Part shown: positions 1 to 11,790 of the stretch, piece by piece
Numbering within the stretch: position 1 is the first letter of the stretch
Layout: the number at the start of each line of letters is the position of its first letter
Assembly (NCBI GenBank): GCA_036023115.1
Contig: JAYKKT010000064.1
Location: 2,529,001-2,593,000, forward strand
Source of the DNA: Brasenia schreberi
Lineage: Eukaryota; Streptophyta; Magnoliopsida; Nymphaeales; Cabombaceae
Length of the DNA: 64,000 bases
Reading direction: 5' to 3'
Position numbers and translations under genes: made by a program
Notes under the pieces: model-generated
The model's input: only the letters and a program-made list of their open reading frames with translations
What the model was told of the DNA's origin: nothing
Databases searched by the model: none

Positions 1-822
1 GGCAAGCAACTGAAACACTGGGTGGGTGGAGATAAATCCTCAAGTTCAGACTTCCCACTCATGTTTAGTTAATATCTCTTCCTCTGTTTTTCGTTTAATT
101 CTTTGTTTGGATTTTGATTCTGTTATTAGATGTGAAGAACAGCCGACCCCATCTAGTATGGGAAAAGGCTTAGTTGTAGTTGTTGAAATATTCACAGAGG
201 TGCACACCACAATTGATGGTAAAGGTCACTTTAAAAGCATAATTTCTCATAAAATAAAAGTTGTAAACACAGATATCAACAACAAACTCGTGCTTTTTGT
301 TTATGAAATATAGTTGATATTGACAGCCAAACTTACTGCAACTAATTTATTGTGAATTGAATGAACACCCAATTCAGCAAGTCATATAAGGAACATATTG
401 CCAAACTGGTAACGGTAGTCAATAATTTTTGTAAACTTGCATAGATCCTAATTATCACATCATGGGCTGCTATAAAGCTCCTTCTAAAACTGTTACATAT
501 ATTATATGCTCGTTTTCATGAGTTTATAGCTTAGGATTCAATGAACTTTTGGCATTTCCCTCACGGCAGAAGATCTCATACCTGCACATTTTGCGTCCAA
601 CCCTTTCCTTGGAACTGAAACTCATGGATTCACTTAATAAAGAATCTAGAATCTGAGGACCTAAGATCCTCTTTTGAGGGCGGTCAGATCTTGGCATGGT
701 CATCACAGTGTCTTACACCTGGCAAGTTACAAAATGACAAAATCCAATTGGCTTCGGGGCTGGACTCAGTCTAGTTTTAGGATAAGCAATAATCTATTAA
801 CTTCAAAAGGTTAGCTTGGCAG
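1..822. other. Repeat-derived DNA with no supported gene
   Basis: I see no exon-like frame here. Positions about 136-190 hold a motif ending in a run of TTG-like triplets (CCCATCTAGTATGGGAAAAG followed by GCTTAGTTGTAG). The same motif recurs in this window near 16865-16910 and, inverted, near 34285-34320 and 61013-61070. It looks like the 3' tail shared by plant RTE-type LINEs and Au-like SINEs. The small minus-strand frame at 524-706 has no recognisable domain. Confidence 0.4.
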
Positions 823-1137
823 ATGGGATTCAGGAAGGTGCTGGTAGTAAATGAGTCTGTAACAGCAGTTAAGCTGATTGCAGAGAGTGAAGGACAGAAT
901 AGCGACAGTCGGCTGGTCTGGCAAGTGAAGAGATGGACTCTAAAGGACTGGGACATCAAAATAATAAATACTTTTTGGAAAAATAACAGATGCACAGATT
1001 GCGTAGCAAGACTCAGCATGCAACAACCAATAGCCTTCCAGATGCTCACTTTAGCTCTGCCTGTGCTAGAACGCCTTATGGCAGATAATATAGGAGGAGC
1101 AGATACCCATAGCTTCATGTGGGTGATGAGTAATTGA
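823..1137 (+). pseudogene. RNase H-like fragment of a non-LTR retrotransposon
   Basis: A 104-codon open stretch. Its middle (residues about 40-72) has the pattern of the C-terminal part of the plant reverse-transcriptase RNase H domain: a WxxKxW block, then an INTFWKNNRCTDCVARLS segment in the place of the usual 'REGN.AADxLA' motif. The catalytic N-terminal half and the reverse transcriptase are absent, so this is a LINE scrap or a domesticated remnant. An ACAAATAAAAGG motif follows at about 1174. The call rests on motif resemblance only. Confidence 0.4.
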
Positions 1138-1245
1138 GCTACATTCCTCTCCTTGGGTCGTTGACCCCATTGTATTACAAATAAAAGGCAAGAATTACTA
1201 TGCTGTATGCGGGTTTTGCTTGTTTGAAGAAGTGACTTGGATTCC

Positions 1246-1370
<125 letters not shown>

Positions 1371-1401
1371 TTCTTATCTGATAGTCTCTTCTTGTTTGCA
1401 G

Positions 1402-1833
1402 GAAACCAACAACTGTAGAAGAAATCGTGACAATTGAGATCAAGTCTGGTGGAAGAAAGGTACAAAGATTACCTTTCCAGAGAAAGGCAATGAACTAAGG
1501 AATACTATCCCATCCGATCTAGTCTTTATTATAGATGAGAGACCTCGTGCCACATTCAAGAGAGACGGCAATGATTTGATAATGACGCAGAAAGTCTCAC
1601 TTGTTGAATCTCTCACTGGATACACAGTCCAATTAACAACATTAGACGGCCGGACTCTAACAATCCCTGTGAATTCTATAATTAGTCCTGGATATGAGGA
1701 AGTTGTGCGTGGTGAAGGTATGCCTATCCCAAAGGAACCCACCAAGAAAGGCAACTTGAGAATCAAGTTCAACATCAAATTCCCCTCAAGACTTACTGCG
1801 GAGCAGAAGACGGGTATCAAGCGACTGTTTTGA
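1402..1833 (+). pseudogene. DnaJ/HSP40 class B C-terminal exon, frameshifted
   Basis: A pyrimidine tract and TTGTTTGCAG acceptor precede a frame starting KPTTVEEIVTIEIK. This is the peptide-binding C-terminal domain of a DNAJB1/Sis1-type co-chaperone, which delivers substrates to HSP70 in the cytosol. The frame breaks after 'EIKSGG' (about 1453) and resumes one frame over as GTKITFPEKGNE. It then runs through the conserved RDGNDL, SLVESLTGYT, LTTLDGR and GNLRIKFNIKFP blocks to a stop at 1831-1833. The break fits loss of one base in a GGT-TGG context. No J domain or Gly/Phe region lies upstream in the window. It is therefore either a truncated pseudogene, or a last exon with a sequencing error whose other exons lie outside the window. 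Confidence 0.75.
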
Positions 1834-3106
1834 CCCCTTGAGTCATGTAATGTTCCTTCTCTTTAGATCTTATTTAAGTGCCTTAGTTGTTGTTCTTATC
1901 TTGTTGGTTTAGCTGTTAGCATCTTCTTTCTCTCTGTTCATTTTCCTTTTTGTTTACAGAGTATACAAGTAGTAAGTCCTAAATCATTCCATGTTGTCTT
2001 CCATCTCAGTTTCTCCTCTAGAAGTTTTGGAGAACATTGCATGCATGTTGTCCAGGCTTTCCATTGCTGCTGAATGTGGCTATACTTAGTTTTAGTGAAA
2101 TTTTCTGAGGTCATAACTTCGTCATTTACTTATTATATCTGAAATGTTTGTGAACCTGGGTTAGTAAAATGAACCATTGCATGCAGTTTGATTTGGTTCG
2201 GCTAGGTCATTCAGGTTCGGTTTGTTAAACCATATGAGATGAACGTGAACTTAATAAGTTTGGTTCAGTTTGGCTTGTGAAAGCTCATTAAATGACTTAA
2301 AAAAAGAAAATTACCTAAACCAAGCCCCTTATGTCATTGTGTTAAGGTCATTCAAGGGACATCTTTTAGTTTACTTCTTTAAAAAGCAGGAGTTTAGATG
2401 AATATTAGGATGCTTATTTAGGTATTTAAGAAAATCTCTTTCAACTCGGTTCAGCTTGTCATAAAACGAAGATCAACTCGGAAGAGAGGCTGTTCAGCTA
2501 TTAGTTAGCTCACCTCGTCCACAGAAAATGAGGCGAGCAACAAACAAGAGTTGTCCAGTTCGTTCAGCTTGTGTAGCAGCCTTGGATGGAAAATTGCTTC
2601 TCTCATTGCAATGGTTGGAGAACTTATACAATTAGGTAAGATTAAGAAAAAACGTAGTTTTAAACTTGGTTTTCTTTACATGTTGGGTTTCATTGTCTCT
2701 GAGTTGTTTCCTCGGGTGTTGTTCATCTGCATATGGATTCAGCTGGATATATGATCCAGACTTTACTTGCTGCTTTCAGATTCAGACCTTCAAAAGCATG
2801 ATGAAAACCTACAGCTACTTTTGGATTTGGACCAGTACTTTTAGTAGGGCTTAGCTTGTGTTCATATCAAGATTCAATTGTACTGTTTTTGTTTTTGAAT
2901 TTGATAAATAATATGCCTTCATTTGCCACTGCTCTGAGAAAGTTTATCTTGCCAGACAACGAGGAACCCTCACTAAGGGCTGGGTCTCTTGGGTCATCCA
3001 TTGTGCCACTTTGCCTTATGTGCCCCCACTATGATACACTTGGGACTGGTACTGGTGTCTTAAGCTTAGCACCTTCCATCCTGAAAGGGAGCTAGCTTTA
3101 CGTTCA

Positions 3107-3270
3107 AGAATAATCACCAGTTGGTCGATCTCGCAAGTTGAAGGTCGTGAGTTCGATACCTGGGTGTGCATCTGTATATGTGTGTCTGGTTAGTGTTCTC
3201 AGTAGTGTTTATGTGGTGTCATTCCATGCTCATGTCAGAAACAGCTCAACCCGAAAGTGACCCGGTCTTT
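3107..3270 (+). mobile_element. tRNA-derived SINE-like element
   Basis: A pol III B-box-like motif, GTGAGTTCGATACC, lies at about 3147-3160. About 30 bases upstream is an A-box-like stretch (AGTTGGTCGATCTC). A TGTATATGTGTGT body follows. Similar head-and-body units recur at 3490-3610, 10405-10500, 34021-34205 and 63830-63945. Element ends and target duplications were not resolved. Confidence 0.5.
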
Positions 3271-3489
3271 TTATGTTGCTTAGAATGAGCAATAGACACG
3301 ACTTCTTAGCTTGTGTCCGTGTTGGGAGTTGTACTGCCATCAATTTCATGCCTTGAGTTGTGTTGGTGTTGTGTCATTGGGTGTGTTAGAAGAGTGAAAA
3401 GAGTAACCCCCAACACGAGCTGATCTCTTTCGTGTTACTTTGTCGGGTAGAACACACTTTTGGTTCATCTCTTCCTGTTTCGTTTTTCT

Positions 3490-3610
3490 TTTCCCTTTCT
3501 CAAGCTATGGTGAGGCAGACCCCTTCATGATATGCCTATCCTGGGTATCGAACTTAAGACCTTCAACTTGAAGGCTCTTTTTAGGTGACTCCCATTGAAG
3601 AAACCCATGG
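3490..3610 (-). mobile_element. tRNA-derived SINE-like element, inverted
   Basis: On the minus strand, GGGAGTCACCTAAAAAG (A-box-like) is followed by TTGAAGGTCTTAAGTTCGAT, a degenerate B-box. The head resembles the unit at 10405-10500, which also has CACCTGTCTAAAG followed by TTGAAGGTCATGAGTTTCAT. Confidence 0.45.
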
Positions 3611-4378
3611 CTTCTTGCATTTTTTTTTTATTATTCAAAATTAAGAATCTGGTTATGAAATTGGAAATCATGCTATATTTGTGAGCTAAGTGCGCATATA
3701 TTCATGCTTCTTTAGATAACTGTTTCCTAAAGCTACAAGATCTTGTTTTATGTGTGGTGTCAAGATCATGAACCCAAAAGTTCCCGTAAAATGTCATCAT
3801 TTCGTGCCAGTCATTAGGGGCAACATGTTTGATGCAGAAAAATGTGAAGGGGTGGCTACTTTTCACATCACATTGACATGGGAATAGGATTCGTATATGT
3901 GGTTCACATATGAAAGAGTACCTTTAAAGACTTTAGCTAGTAACTGCTTGATAGTTTGAAGTATATTTTATTTTTAAAATGAAAATTATGGTTTGCATTA
4001 ACTTAATAATGATGTTCATGAGTCACGCTGAAGTTTGAGGTATGTCCGTGTCTGCCTGTGTCACAGACTCACATAGGGGACATCACCCAATAGGGCGTGT
4101 CCGTGCCATGCAATTGACCCGATTTTGCTTTCCGGGACCCAATTAGTTAAATTCATGTTTGGATGGTGACAAAGGGCTTTGCTCGAATCAGCTTGAACCG
4201 TGTCCAATCCTGGCATATTTGTTTCAAGTGGTTGGCTTTCTTATACAGTTGAATAAATATTGTAAACCAAAAAAGTATATGTATAATTGAACGAACATTA
4301 ATAATGTGGAACCCAAAGTTGAAAATCACTTTCTCTTTGATAAGTCGAAATCAACACTCTTTTTGACGAAGCCTAATC

Positions 4379-4418
<40 letters not shown>

Positions 4419-5046
4419 GAGAGAAAGAGTTTTAACTCCATAATGTCTTTGACTACATAATCAGCCTAATCCACACACATATAATATATATATAGAGAGA
4501 GTCTTAACTCCATAAGTCTTTTAGTACATAATCTTTTACAAACACTTTTACCATTCAATTTTTAAGATAACTGATAGGAAATTTGAATTTAAAGTATTAT
4601 TGTATTTTATATTGAATGTATCATGTGCACTAAATACAAAGTCATTTAAATTTTCATTGTTAATCTCAAAGATTGAACACCGGAGATGTTTGTGCAAGAT
4701 TATTAGTCATATATATAATATGGATGACTCTTTCTCCAATTTCATTTTCTTTCACAAGAAAAAGTGAATTCTACAAACGAAATCAATAACTTGTTTAGTA
4801 TATGCTATCATATATTTATCATTTTAGGCTGTATAAATTCAATGTAATTAATCCTATGAAAAGAAACTGAACGTAATTAAACTTGACAGATTCTTGATGG
4901 TAGCCAAAATCCACTAGAGCAACCCATATAACTCTTTTAAAAGTTAAACCCTTTCAATAAGAAAAAAAAAGACTAAACGCACAACAAAAGTTTTGACCCC
5001 TCTATTACTTCTTTTTGGCCGTTTTAAATAAATAAAGGAGGAAAAA

Positions 5047-5063
5047 GGGGGGGGGGGGGGGGG
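5047..5063 (+). repeat. G17 homopolymer
   Basis: Seventeen consecutive G residues. The length is prone to assembly or sequencing error, and the tract could form a G-quadruplex. Confidence 0.9.
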
Positions 5064-6853
5064 CGCTGAATTCCACTCATAAAGAGGGCGTGGAAAAGGA
5101 GAGAACGAAGTGGGGAGCGCAAAAGAAATGGGTCACGAGAAAAAGGCAATGGCCCCAGCTAACAATAATACTAAAAATACGAGAGAAGTGTGGAATTCAC
5201 TCCACAAAAGCCTATTGAATAAATGAGTGTTTTCTTCACGTAAAAATAAATAAATGAAAATACGAGAGAAGTTCTTTCTTATTAATAATACTAACAATAA
5301 TAATAATACAACAACTAATCTTTTTCTCATATTAGATGAGTTCAGTTACATGAATTCTTCGTTTTCATAAAACTGAATCATATAAAGGTTAACTCGCTAT
5401 AAAACTAACTTCGTCTATACAAGGGATCTTCGATAAAGGAAGAAACTGTAAAACTTTGTTGAATTTATTTAAATAAATTCTAGATAATAATAATAATAAC
5501 AACAACATTAAAGTAGAAGCACAGACTACGGTCTTGGACCCACCTTCGACGGAGTGGCTGCCGGTTGATGAATTTGACTAATGACAAACTATGGGTGCTG
5601 GTGATGGTTTTTAATTTGTGTTCATCTCCATGTCTTGTAAAGTTGAAGCAAATATTATGACCCATCGTCTTCTATTTTATGCAGATGCCAAACACGGCTA
5701 ATTTTTACTTGTATTCGTGTTCGTGTTTCATTGTCGAGTGAAATAATGTCAAGAATACATTTTGTTTCTGTCAATTGATGTTCTCCCCAAAATCAGGTCA
5801 ACCCGAGAATGACGTGATTTTTAGCGTATTTTTCTGGTGGACACCAGCATGGATTTCTCTGCTTGTTCGTGTCGGTGTTTCATGTCGTGTCTTACGTCAT
5901 CAATCTTTGTTTCAGTACAATCTTCGGGTTGGTTTGTACTGCATATGCATGCATGGAGGATTCTTTATTTGGGCAGAGGGCTCGTGGGATAGGGCTCGTA
6001 AATGAGCCGCACGAACCGAACACGAGTTCTTCTTCTTCACGGCTCATCCTGTTTTTTGTGTTTCAACATATTACTGCATTTAAGCCGAGCCAAACATGAA
6101 CGGAAAACAAGAGATATGTGCACTACATAACTAACTAAATGAGCCAGTCCAAGCCAAGTCGAAGTGAACATGCTTTGTCGATGTTCGGCTCGTATGGCTT
6201 AACGACTCCGAAAGAACAAAGGGCTTGTAGTGATCTCAACTAGCCGGATCACATGCGGCTGGGTTTATTTATAAGCCCTACTAACTAAATGAGCTAGTAC
6301 GAGCCAAAGTACAGTTAACATGCATAAATGATGCTGAGCTCTGTGAGCCAACTTGTGTTCGGCTGTCGCGAGTCGAACCGAACCCAACTGGTTCATTGGG
6401 TTCGCACGTGATAACACACTGGGTCTCTCAACTGGTTCATTAGAAAATTATCCTCTTGCATTTGCATTTCGGTGTGATTTCGCCCACATTTCATTTCGCC
6501 CGTCCCTTTCAGAAAGTCGGTTCCCTCCTTCCCCACTTTCCCACACCCTTTTCCCTTCGACCAATAACATAATTTCGTTTAAAATTAAATTAAATAAAAA
6601 TCTCTTTACTTCCACCAGTCAGATAATAAAAAACAATTTATTTTTGAATTTCTTACTGAACGGAACGCATTCTTTATTTTTTAATAATAATTCTTTGACT
6701 CACGCGGACAGAGAAAGAGGAAGAGGAAGAGATCCTTTCTTCATCCGTCTCCTCTCCCTCTCTCTCTGAGGTGGAATCGAGAGTGCGTTTGTGTGGGCAG
6801 ACAAAAGAGTGAAGAAACACAGAGAACATCTCGTTCTCCCATCTTTCCTTAAG

Positions 6854-7288
6854 GTATACCAACTATTTTTTTCTATGTTAAAATCTCTGAATCTCTCCTT
6901 TTATGGACACTCACCGACTGTTTTTTGGTAAAAAATTATGGGTTTTCTATTACATGAATCATGGTGTATGATGGGTTTCCTTTATTTAGTTCTTTTTGGT
7001 TCTATACAAGTAAAGTGCGTAATGGCGGAGTGATGAGGTTGCTTGTTCTAGTGGCTTCTGGATAAGACTAAGCTATGGCGGTGTTGCTCTCTCTCTCTCT
7101 CTCGTTGCGGATTAGGTGTAGGAACGGACTTAATTTCCTGTTTTATATATTGGTACTTTTACCATCGCGTTCGTCGTCGTTCATTCTCACCTTTGTTGAA
7201 TCCTCGTTGTCTAATTTGGAAACGAAATAAGGTTGATGGTTGGTGGTTGATCTGATTAGAAGAAATTCGAATTGTTCTTGTCATGCAG
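6854..7288 (+). other. Probable 5'UTR intron of the CCCH zinc-finger gene
   Basis: AAG|GTATAC at 6853/6854 is a good donor, and TCATGCAG|GGAAGG at 7288/7289 a good acceptor. The sequence just before the donor (about 6700-6853) is the CT-rich, AG-rich kind common in plant 5'UTRs. The frame extending upstream of the chosen start crosses the acceptor, which argues that the upstream part is not coding. Exact ends would need a transcript. Confidence 0.5.
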
Positions 7289-7343
7289 GGAAGGAGGGGC
7301 TGTGCGGAGGGCCAGGTGTGTGAAGAAACAGTGTGTTGGTAGG

Positions 7344-9230
7344 ATGGAGGACGAAGGTTTCGGATTTTTGGGTGACCGGTGGGAGAAATTCTCCGGCAAG
7401 ACGAGGGCTTGCTCGGCACTCCTGGAGCTCGCAGCGTCCGACGACCTGATTGGCTTTAAGCAGGCCGTGGAAGAGGACGGATCCGCCATCGATGAGGCCG
7501 GATTCTGGTATAGCCGGAGCTCCGGCGGAAAGATGGGCTCTTTTCAGAGGACGCCGTTGATGATCGCGGCGCTTTTCGGCAGCACGGACGTTCTGAAATA
7601 CATCCTCTCGACCTATTCCACCTGCGGAATGGACGTCAATTATGCTTCTCCTTCCGACGGTGCCACCGCGCTCCACTGTGCCGCGGCCACCGGCTCACCG
7701 GTGACTGCGCAGGTGGTGAAGCTTCTGATCGAGGCGTCAGCGAACCCTAATTTTGTTGATGCTGCCGGAAACCGTCCCGGGGATCTGATAATAGTCTCTT
7801 CTCTACTGCTCTCTGATGCTATGGATGAATTGAAATCCTTGCTGAACGTTACTGGTGACGGAAAGTCTTCGCCGGTGGGTCGGACACCGAAATCGGGCAT
7901 TGAGAGGAAGGAATATCCCGTGGATCCGTCCATGCCCGATATTAAGAATGAGATGTATAGCACAGATGAATTCAGGATGTATGTCTTCAAGGTGAAACCA
8001 TGCTCAAGGGCATACTCTCACGATTGGACTGAGTGCCCCTTTGCACATCCCGGCGAGAACGCGCGCCGGAGGGATCCCCGGAAGTACCACTATGGCTGTG
8101 TTCCTTGCCCTGACTTCAGGAAGGGTGCTTGTCGCCGAGGCGATGCGTGCGAGTATGCTCACGGCGTGTTTGAGTGTTGGCTCCATCCTGCTCAGTACAG
8201 AACCAGGCTGTGTAAGGATGAAACCAATTGCGCCCGGCGTGTTTGCTTTTTCGCCCATAAACCCGAAGAGCTCCGATCACTCTATCCTTCCACGGGCTCG
8301 GTCATTGCTTCTTCGAGGCCGATGGGTCTAGACTCGTCGGAATTAAGCCCATTAGCACTGAATTCGACTTCTGTTCTGATGGGTACATCGCCATTGTCGC
8401 CCTCTGCAGTTGTTGGTGCTGGATGGCAATTAGGTAGTGCTGGTGGTTTGCAGGGAAGCAGGCTGAGGGCTGCACTTAGTGCCCGCAATCTGATTCTTGA
8501 GGACCTCGCGGAATTAGAGGGTCGGCAGCAGCTTCTCGACGATCTCGCTGCTGCTTCCTCAGCCAGTGCTCTTTCTGCTGTCGGAAAATTCCGGAACGTA
8601 CACGCATCTGGTACACAATCTGCTAATATTGAAGACGTGCTTGCTGCTGATATGCTCTCCCAAATGGGGCTTGCAGATTCCACTGGCTTTGACCACAATT
8701 CGGTCATGTCGGCCAAGACAGCAGCAGCTATAGCTCAAATGCAATCAGCTGTGCTTCCGAGCCTGAACTATTGCGTTCCTTCTTCTCCTGTGAGAGCATC
8801 GTCCCGTTCTTCTCCCATGATGTCCCCTGCATTCATGAATTCATCAAGATCTGCTGCATTTGCGAGACGCAGCCAGAGCTTCTGCGACCGACGGGTGATC
8901 GGGCTAAGCTCGCCAACCTCAATGTCTAAGCTGTCTGATTGGAGCTCCCCTAGTGGAAAACTTGATTGGGGTATTCAGGGAGAGGAGCTTAACAAGCTGA
9001 GGAAGTCTGCCTCTTTTGGCATCCGCAGCAGCGGCCCAATGACTGTCTGCAGGGAATCGATGGCAGAAGAGCCGGATGTATCTTGGGTGCAGTCCTCGGT
9101 GAAGGAAGGCCCTGTCAGTCATGGGCTCGAGGGAGTAAACCAAGATGGCCAGCAAGGGTCTGGGGCACCGCCTGGTTTTGCGCCTTGGGTGGATCAATTG
9201 TACATGGAGCCCGAGCAGATGGTGGCTTAA
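7344..9230 (+). CDS. Ankyrin-repeat tandem CCCH zinc-finger protein (RR-TZF family)
   Basis: An intronless coding region of 628 residues, started at the ATG giving MEDEGFGFLG because earlier in-frame sequence holds only non-ATG codons and a likely splice acceptor. Ankyrin-like repeats lie at residues about 68-145 (TPLMIAALFGS, GATALHCAAATGS). An arginine-rich region with an extra Cys/His cluster (C220, C231, H235) follows. Two plant-type CCCH fingers come next: C255-X7-C263-X5-C269-X3-H273, then after 16 residues C290-X5-C296-X4-C301-X3-H305. The C-terminal half is Ser/Ala-rich and of low complexity. Proteins of this family (Arabidopsis C3H30/C3H66 and the salt-inducible TZFs) shuttle between nucleus and cytoplasm, bind AU-rich mRNA and act in stress and hormone responses. 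The frame is intact. The family call is strong; which paralogue it is cannot be told. Confidence 0.93.
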   Translation: MEDEGFGFLGDRWEKFSGKTRACSALLELAASDDLIGFKQAVEEDGSAIDEAGFWYSRSSGGKMGSFQRTPLMIAALFGSTDVLKYILSTYSTCGMDVNYASPSDGATALHCAAATGSPVTAQVVKLLIEASANPNFVDAAGNRPGDLIIVSSLLLSDAMDELKSLLNVTGDGKSSPVGRTPKSGIERKEYPVDPSMPDIKNEMYSTDEFRMYVFKVKPCSRAYSHDWTECPFAHPGENARRRDPRKYHYGCVPCPDFRKGACRRGDACEYAHGVFECWLHPAQYRTRLCKDETNCARRVCFFAHKPEELRSLYPSTGSVIASSRPMGLDSSELSPLALNSTSVLMGTSPLSPSAVVGAGWQLGSAGGLQGSRLRAALSARNLILEDLAELEGRQQLLDDLAAASSASALSAVGKFRNVHASGTQSANIEDVLAADMLSQMGLADSTGFDHNSVMSAKTAAAIAQMQSAVLPSLNYCVPSSPVRASSRSSPMMSPAFMNSSRSAAFARRSQSFCDRRVIGLSSPTSMSKLSDWSSPSGKLDWGIQGEELNKLRKSASFGIRSSGPMTVCRESMAEEPDVSWVQSSVKEGPVSHGLEGVNQDGQQGSGAPPGFAPWVDQLYMEPEQMVA

Positions 9231-9420
9231 ACAAGCCGTCCAGGACTCCTTTCTATCCACGTCTTTCAATCAATTTGTTGATTTCTTAGTTGCATGTATT
9301 CATTATGTTGGTAACATCACTGGTACTGAAGCAAACCTTCACATGGGAGGAGGAAGACGATGAACCTTTTGTCGCAAATAAAATTTCTATAATTTTTTCT
9401 TATTGTTAGATTTCAAGTAT
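9231..9420 (+). other. 3'UTR of the CCCH gene with AATAAA signal
   Basis: Non-coding sequence follows the TAA at 9228-9230. An AATAAA at about 9377-9382, followed by T-rich sequence, is a plausible near-upstream polyadenylation element. Confidence 0.45.
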
Positions 9421-9891
9421 CCTGTAATAGTCTTCTTCCGTGGGGACTTGATTTCATACTATAGACTGCTAATGAACAGATTGTAGCCAAGTAGTAGATA
9501 AGGGTTTTATGCTACTAGTGTGAACAATACATGTAACTGTATACATCGGATAGTTCAATCTTTTACATTGAATTTGTTATATATTGGTTGGTGCGCCGTT
9601 GCTCTTTAGTTGGATGGATACTTCTATTTGGATGCTGCGCCATGTTCCACAATCCACATCCGTACTTTCGTATTAGTACGTGTGATAGTCGAAAAAACAC
9701 AGTTCCGTGTCAGCTGTAGTAATTAATTATTTTGAAGCATCTTTAAATACAATTTCTAGCTTGAAGATGAATAGTATTAGGCGTAATAGACAATTCATAG
9801 AATAATAATATCTTAATACTTTATCAGCAAATAATATCTTTTGGAAACGGATAATTTTAAAAAAATTAAGGGCTTGAAAAGATGACAAAGG

Positions 9892-10049
9892 GTAAGTGTA
9901 ATATCTTCCAAAAGCATTGATGGAGCACAAGAGGCAACATCACTTGTGGGAAGTATCCAATTAATATATATATATTAAGATGTAAGTGTAATATCTTTCA
10001 AAAGCATTGATGAAGCACAAGAGGCAACATCACTTGTGGGAAGTATCCA

Positions 10050-10140
<91 letters not shown>

Positions 10141-10233
10141 ATGTAAGTGTAATATCTTTCAAAAGCATTGATGAAGCACAAGAGGCAACATCACTTGTGG
10201 GAAAGGATCCAATTAATATATATATATATATAT
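9892..10233 (+). repeat. Three tandem copies of a ~75 bp motif with AT microsatellites
   Basis: The block GTAAGTGTAATATCTTYCAA through CATCACTTGTGGGAA and ATCCAATTAATATATA occurs at 9892, 9982 and 10143. Each copy is followed by an (AT)n tract; the middle tract (about 10053-10137) is more than 80 bases long. The copies differ at only a few positions, which suggests recent unequal exchange or slippage. Confidence 0.85.
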
Positions 10234-10404
10234 GATATTATAATGGTATGTAACCTACAAATAGTAGGAGTTAATCTTTATCTGACCTTAAGATGAGAGA
10301 ATATGGTTAAAGATGGTTTGAATATGTAGAAAGATTTAAAAAATTATAAAAAGAACGTAAGAGAACTTTACTATATTATCATTTAACTTTTAATATTTCT
10401 TTTT

Positions 10405-10500
10405 TAGGGCGAAAGCCAGGTGCTGCCTCGATGTATGAAACTCATGACCTTCAACTTATGAGTCTAGTCTTTAGACAGGTGAGTTGTTACACTTCCGATG
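10405..10500 (-). mobile_element. tRNA-derived SINE-like element, inverted
   Basis: On the minus strand, AACTCACCTGTCTAAAGAC is followed by GAAGGTCATGAGTTTCATAC, resembling degenerate A and B boxes of a tRNA head. It is closely similar in plan to the unit at 3490-3610. Ends are not defined. Confidence 0.45.
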
Positions 10501-11414
10501 TAACCTTCAGATAATCTTTTATTGCTACCTATAAATTAAGTTCTCATCCAACTTGGACGAAGTTCTATGGACTTTATGTGGCTGTCTTGTTCAAATCATG
10601 CTATATTTATTCAAAATAGTTTCCATGGTTTTGCTGCGTCGTTTTCATGGCTGGATTTATTTGACCTTTGTGCCCTAGAAACCAGATGTCATGTGGGTGG
10701 ACCCTTGCCTTGAAGATTTGCAACATGTCCCTTGATTTTTCTGGCAAAGGGTTACTTCTTTTCTTTTTCTGAAAGGTATCCTGAAAAGACACCGTCAAAG
10801 ATAACAGCTTGCGAGAACATGAATCCACGCTCATCTATGCCCAAACATTGTTATATACATCTATGCTCAATCATTCTTGTATTTTTTTAATATATTTAAT
10901 ATACTTGATATTTTTTTTGTTTTAAAGATATAAAGATCAAAAACTAAGATCTTTGAGGAGATTTAAGTATGATTGAATGTATGGATCATACTCCTTTTCT
11001 TTTTCTTTATCTCTTTTGGTATAAAGTACGTGCAAGTCTTAATCATTTTTCTTGGATTGATGAATGATTAGCATTTAAATTCAAAAGAAATTTAACCTAA
11101 AATTTGTTTGAATATACTAGCATAATCAGTCTCCTCACTTCCACGAGCATTCATATCTTCTTTAGAACTTATTTTATAAATTTCCATCTTAATCTATGAC
11201 TGATTGCACAATACCCTTTCACCTTTTATCTTTTGGTGAATTATCTCTCCTGCTACTATAATGTTGCCATTAGAACGAAACTTGCTTAGTTTGGAGTTAT
11301 ATACCTTGGTAGTAGACATTTCATTATGTTGGATCAATTTTTTCAGAACGCTCCATATAGAACGTCATACAAAGAAATAGGTCTCTAGTTATGAGGTACA
11401 TTATGTATTTTATG

Positions 11415-11790
11415 TGATAAGAAAATATCATTAAAGTTGAAAAGTAAATATTATAGGGCAACAATTAAACTTGCTATGTTTTATAGTTTTAAGTGTTGGA
11501 TAATTAATGATGTATAAAGGATGTCTGTAACATAAATAAAGATGTTGCGATAGATAAGTGGCTATACAAGAAAAAACCGAATATGTAGTTGAGGTTATTA
11601 GAAATAAAATGAGGAAAAATCATTGACAACCAAAAACCTTGAAATTAGATTGTGAAAATATTAAAAAAAGAAAACCACAAAAGTAATGAAAAACAACAAA
11701 AAATGATATAACTTATGTTGATCTAACCGTTAGTATGACACATAATTGGGTTTTATAAAAACAAAGAATCCATAGATACGATACGCGTCA
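11415..11790 (+). mobile_element. RTE-type LINE 3' remnant
   Basis: Translation across stops gives DKKISLKLKSKYY, then MFYSFKCW, then RKNRI. This matches the end of RTE-clade reverse transcriptase, where a 'YGSECW' motif is followed by 'RMLRWM.G.TRKD.I'. The copy at 35118-35530 shares DKKISLK and the MFYGFECW motif. Multiple stops show it is dead. The 3' flank shares words with the LINE tail near 16731-16910. Confidence 0.6.

Larger units (their letters stand above)
1834..6700. other. Intergenic repeat-rich DNA
   Basis: No gene is supported. The first about 200 bases could be the 3'UTR of the DnaJ copy. At 2160-2540 and 5980-6400 there is dispersed repeat sequence full of GGTTCGG, GGCTCG and GAGCC words. 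Within it, 6124-6180 and 6281-6345 are imperfect direct copies (CTAACTAAATGAGC). GTGTCGTGTC-type words occur near 4040-4100 and 5710-5900. Two SINE-like units (3107-3270 and 3490-3610), a CA/TA microsatellite near 4380-4420 and a 17-base G run at 5047-5063 are also present. Confidence 0.5.

Noticed and set aside
7281..9269. Several minus-strand frames of 60-144 codons opposite the CCCH gene
   Set aside because: They are antisense shadows of a GC-rich coding region and have no domain or start context of their own.
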